Shown one piece after another: positions 5,492 through 6,803 of a stretch of 6,803 bases of DNA. The first letter of the stretch is position 1. Each line of letters begins with the position of its first letter. A model generated the notes under the pieces. The model had not been told where the DNA came from. It saw only the letters and a program-made list of their open reading frames with translations, and did no database searches. The translations under genes and the position numbers were made by a program. The stretch is from Methylotenera sp. (GTDB lineage: Bacteria; Pseudomonadota; Gammaproteobacteria; Burkholderiales; Methylophilaceae), in assembly GCA_013816325.1 (NCBI GenBank), contig JACDEP010000120.1, positions 1 through 6,803 on the forward strand. The letters run 5' to 3'.

Positions 5492-5974
5492 TTAATAATC
5501 GGGGTGCTGTACTGTAAACAAATAGGTTTGCAGCACTCCATTTACTAGCCTTTGACGTAGCCACCATACTGCGCCTTTTTTAACAACTGCACTTTCTTGC
5601 ATGCCTAGCAGTTTGGCAATCAGTAAGCCCAAGTTTGGCTGGTGTCCTACTACTAAGATAGTTTGATTATTGTCTTCATTGATCAATTTTTTTGCGATTA
5701 ACTCAACAGAGCTTTCTGCACTCAAAAAATTTGCAATCTTGATTTCATGCTTGCCTTTATTGTTAGCGGAATCATTCAAAGCGGTAGCCGTTTCCTGGCA
5801 TCGCCGTGCGGGACTGCATAGGATTTCAGTATTCTCCGGCAAATACTCATTCAACCACCCTGCCATTTTTGTAGCATCTTTACGACCGTTTTTTGTTAAT
5901 AAGCGGTCAGCATCCAAGCCGTTTGCACTAAACTCTTCAGCCTCGGCATGTCGCCATAAAATCAAGTTAGCCAT
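5492..5974 (-). CDS. sixA: Phosphohistidine phosphatase SixA
   Basis: SixA is a small cytosolic histidine phosphatase of the phosphoglycerate-mutase-like superfamily. In E. coli it dephosphorylates phosphohistidine on HPt domains (ArcB) and on the nitrogen phosphotransferase system. This product is 160 aa (E. coli 161) and consists only of the catalytic domain. The catalytic set is present: LWRHAEAE (6-13) with R8 and the nucleophile H9, CSPARRCQETA (53-63) with R57, and VVGHQPNLG (108-116) with H111. The ATG at 5974 starts directly at the first beta strand, so no earlier start is needed; the Shine-Dalgarno is weak (AAGCGGG). It begins 22 bp after the ppk stop on the same strand and is almost certainly co-transcribed with it. 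Its 3' end nearly meets the convergent histone-like gene (15-bp gap), and no separate terminator is visible for either. Confidence 0.93.
   Translation of the reverse strand: MANLILWRHAEAEEFSANGLDADRLLTKNGRKDATKMAGWLNEYLPENTEILCSPARRCQETATALNDSANNKGKHEIKIANFLSAESSVELIAKKLINEDNNQTILVVGHQPNLGLLIAKLLGMQESAVVKKGAVWWLRQRLVNGVLQTYLFTVQHPDY
5501..5539. other. Stem-loop in the sixA 3' end, just past the histone-like gene
   Basis: GGGGTGCTG (5501-5509) pairs along its whole length with CAGCACTCC (5531-5539), with one G-T wobble. An inner AAAC (5516-5519) can pair with GTTT (5526-5529) around a 6-nt loop. It begins 25 bp after the stop of the plus-strand histone-like gene and lies inside the last codons of sixA on the other strand. 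It could form the 3' end of the plus-strand mRNA, but it lacks a T-run, so it is not called a terminator. Confidence 0.4.
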
Positions 5975-5996
5975 ATTATTGCCCGCTTAAAATAAG

Positions 5997-6803
5997 TTAA
6001 TCCGAATATTTTTTAAGCAACAGCTGCTGCGCACTGCATATCTCAACTTGACTCTCGTTTTCAGTCTCTGTATCTATCGTATTGGAAATGAGGCTATAGC
6101 TACCGTTCTCATTCATAAGCCAAGCGTCTTTATTATCTTTCAGGTACATTTCGCAGCATTCGTGCAGGATACGTGCCCGATTTTTTTCATCCATGATGGG
6201 CCATGCAATCTCTACCCGCCGCATCATATTACGGTTCATCCAGTCGGCACTAGAAAGCCATAGGCTTTCCTCATTATTAATTTGGAAATAAAATACCCTA
6301 GCATGTTCCAACAGTCTACCGATGACAGAACGTACACGTATCCTGCCATCGAGTCCTGGCGCGCCTATCGGTAGTATACAAGCCCCGCGCAGAATCAAGT
6401 CTATCTCAACACCAGCACGGCCAGCTTTAACCAATGCCTGCACAAGCGCTACATCAGTCAATGCGTTCATCTTCAGGATAATACGCGCAGGCTTGCCGCT
6501 TTTTGCAGCTAACTCTGTAGTTTTAATCATAGCCAGCATACGCCGGTGCAAATAGAAAGGAGCTACCAATAAACGCTGCATACGCGGCAGCTTGACTTGG
6601 CTGGCAATGTGCCTAAATAGATGCTCCATATCACGGGTGATATTTTGATCCGCAGTCAACATGCTGATATCGGTGTAAAGTTTTGCGGTTTTCGGGTTGT
6701 AATTTCCCGTGGAGACATGTCCGTAATATCTCAATTGCTGGCCTTCGCGGCGCATCACCAATAACATCTTGGCATGCGTTTTGAGGCCAACGATGCCATA
6801 TAC
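5997..6803 (-). CDS. ppk: Polyphosphate kinase 1, C-terminal part (cut by right edge)
   Basis: Ppk1 reversibly builds inorganic polyphosphate from ATP through a phosphohistidine intermediate and is usually membrane-associated. The window holds the last 268 codons of a protein that is normally about 690-720 aa. The frame is open to the window edge, beginning VYGIVGLKTHAKMLLVMRREG, so the ATG at 6767 is internal and not the start. The histidine of KTHAK (sixth codon block from the edge, residue 10 of the fragment) corresponds to the phosphorylated H435 of E. coli Ppk. Further landmarks are GNYNPKTAKLYTDISMLTAD, LILRGACILP and the second catalytic His in LLEHARVFYF (residue 167; E. coli H592), then SSADWMNRNMMRRVE. 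A variable tail of about 40 residues, ending KKYSD, closes the protein. All C-terminal catalytic residues I can check are intact. sixA follows 22 bp downstream. Confidence 0.96.
   Translation of the reverse strand, partial: VYGIVGLKTHAKMLLVMRREGQQLRYYGHVSTGNYNPKTAKLYTDISMLTADQNITRDMEHLFRHIASQVKLPRMQRLLVAPFYLHRRMLAMIKTTELAAKSGKPARIILKMNALTDVALVQALVKAGRAGVEIDLILRGACILPIGAPGLDGRIRVRSVIGRLLEHARVFYFQINNEESLWLSSADWMNRNMMRRVEIAWPIMDEKNRARILHECCEMYLKDNKDAWLMNENGSYSLISNTIDTETENESQVEICSAQQLLLKKYSD

Noticed and set aside
1..6803. CRISPR array, insertion sequence, prophage or defence system
   Set aside because: No regularly spaced repeats, transposase or phage motifs or defence-type genes were seen on either strand; all long frames are accounted for by housekeeping families or the genes listed.

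Overview
The window looks like chromosomal DNA of a moderately AT-rich betaproteobacterium. The protein types, the promoter signals and the gene neighbourhood would fit a methylotroph of the Methylophilaceae (Methylotenera/Methylophilus-like). This placement is inferred from reading the sequence and was not tested by a search. No rRNA, tRNA, CRISPR array, insertion sequence or phage gene was seen.

Layout from left to right. (1) The 5' part of a glycogen phosphorylase gene (glgP), minus strand, running off the left edge. (2) A 326-bp gene-poor stretch holding a 47-nt imperfect hairpin whose ends resemble integron attC R-boxes. (3) A minus-strand gene for an unrecognised 70-aa protein, driven by a near-consensus sigma70 promoter that is covered by a strong Fur box. 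(4) A hairpin terminator, then minus-strand htpG (bacterial Hsp90) with a strong Shine-Dalgarno and a sigma32-type promoter. (5) Divergently, a plus-strand exopolyphosphatase/GppA-family gene (ppx), followed by a plus-strand gene for a lysine/alanine/proline-rich, histone H1-like protein with a C-terminal conserved domain and an AT-hook-like tail. (6) Converging on these with only a 15-bp gap, a minus-strand pair: the C-terminal part of polyphosphate kinase 1 (ppk), cut by the right edge, and sixA, a phosphohistidine phosphatase, 22 bp downstream of it.

The right half is a polyphosphate locus: Ppk1 makes polyP through a phosphohistidine enzyme intermediate, Ppx degrades it, and SixA removes phosphate from histidine. 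The histone-like gene between them is the most suggestive part, because lysine-rich H1-like proteins such as AlgP have been linked to polyP granule positioning in the nucleoid. The left half adds glycogen breakdown, a heat-shock chaperone and an iron-responsive small gene. Weak Pho-box-like promoter layouts occur upstream of both ppx and glgP; they are candidates only.

Most of the genes are ordinary housekeeping genes. The points that deserve a second look are the Fur-controlled 70-aa protein, the histone-like protein inside the polyP locus, and the attC-like hairpin.
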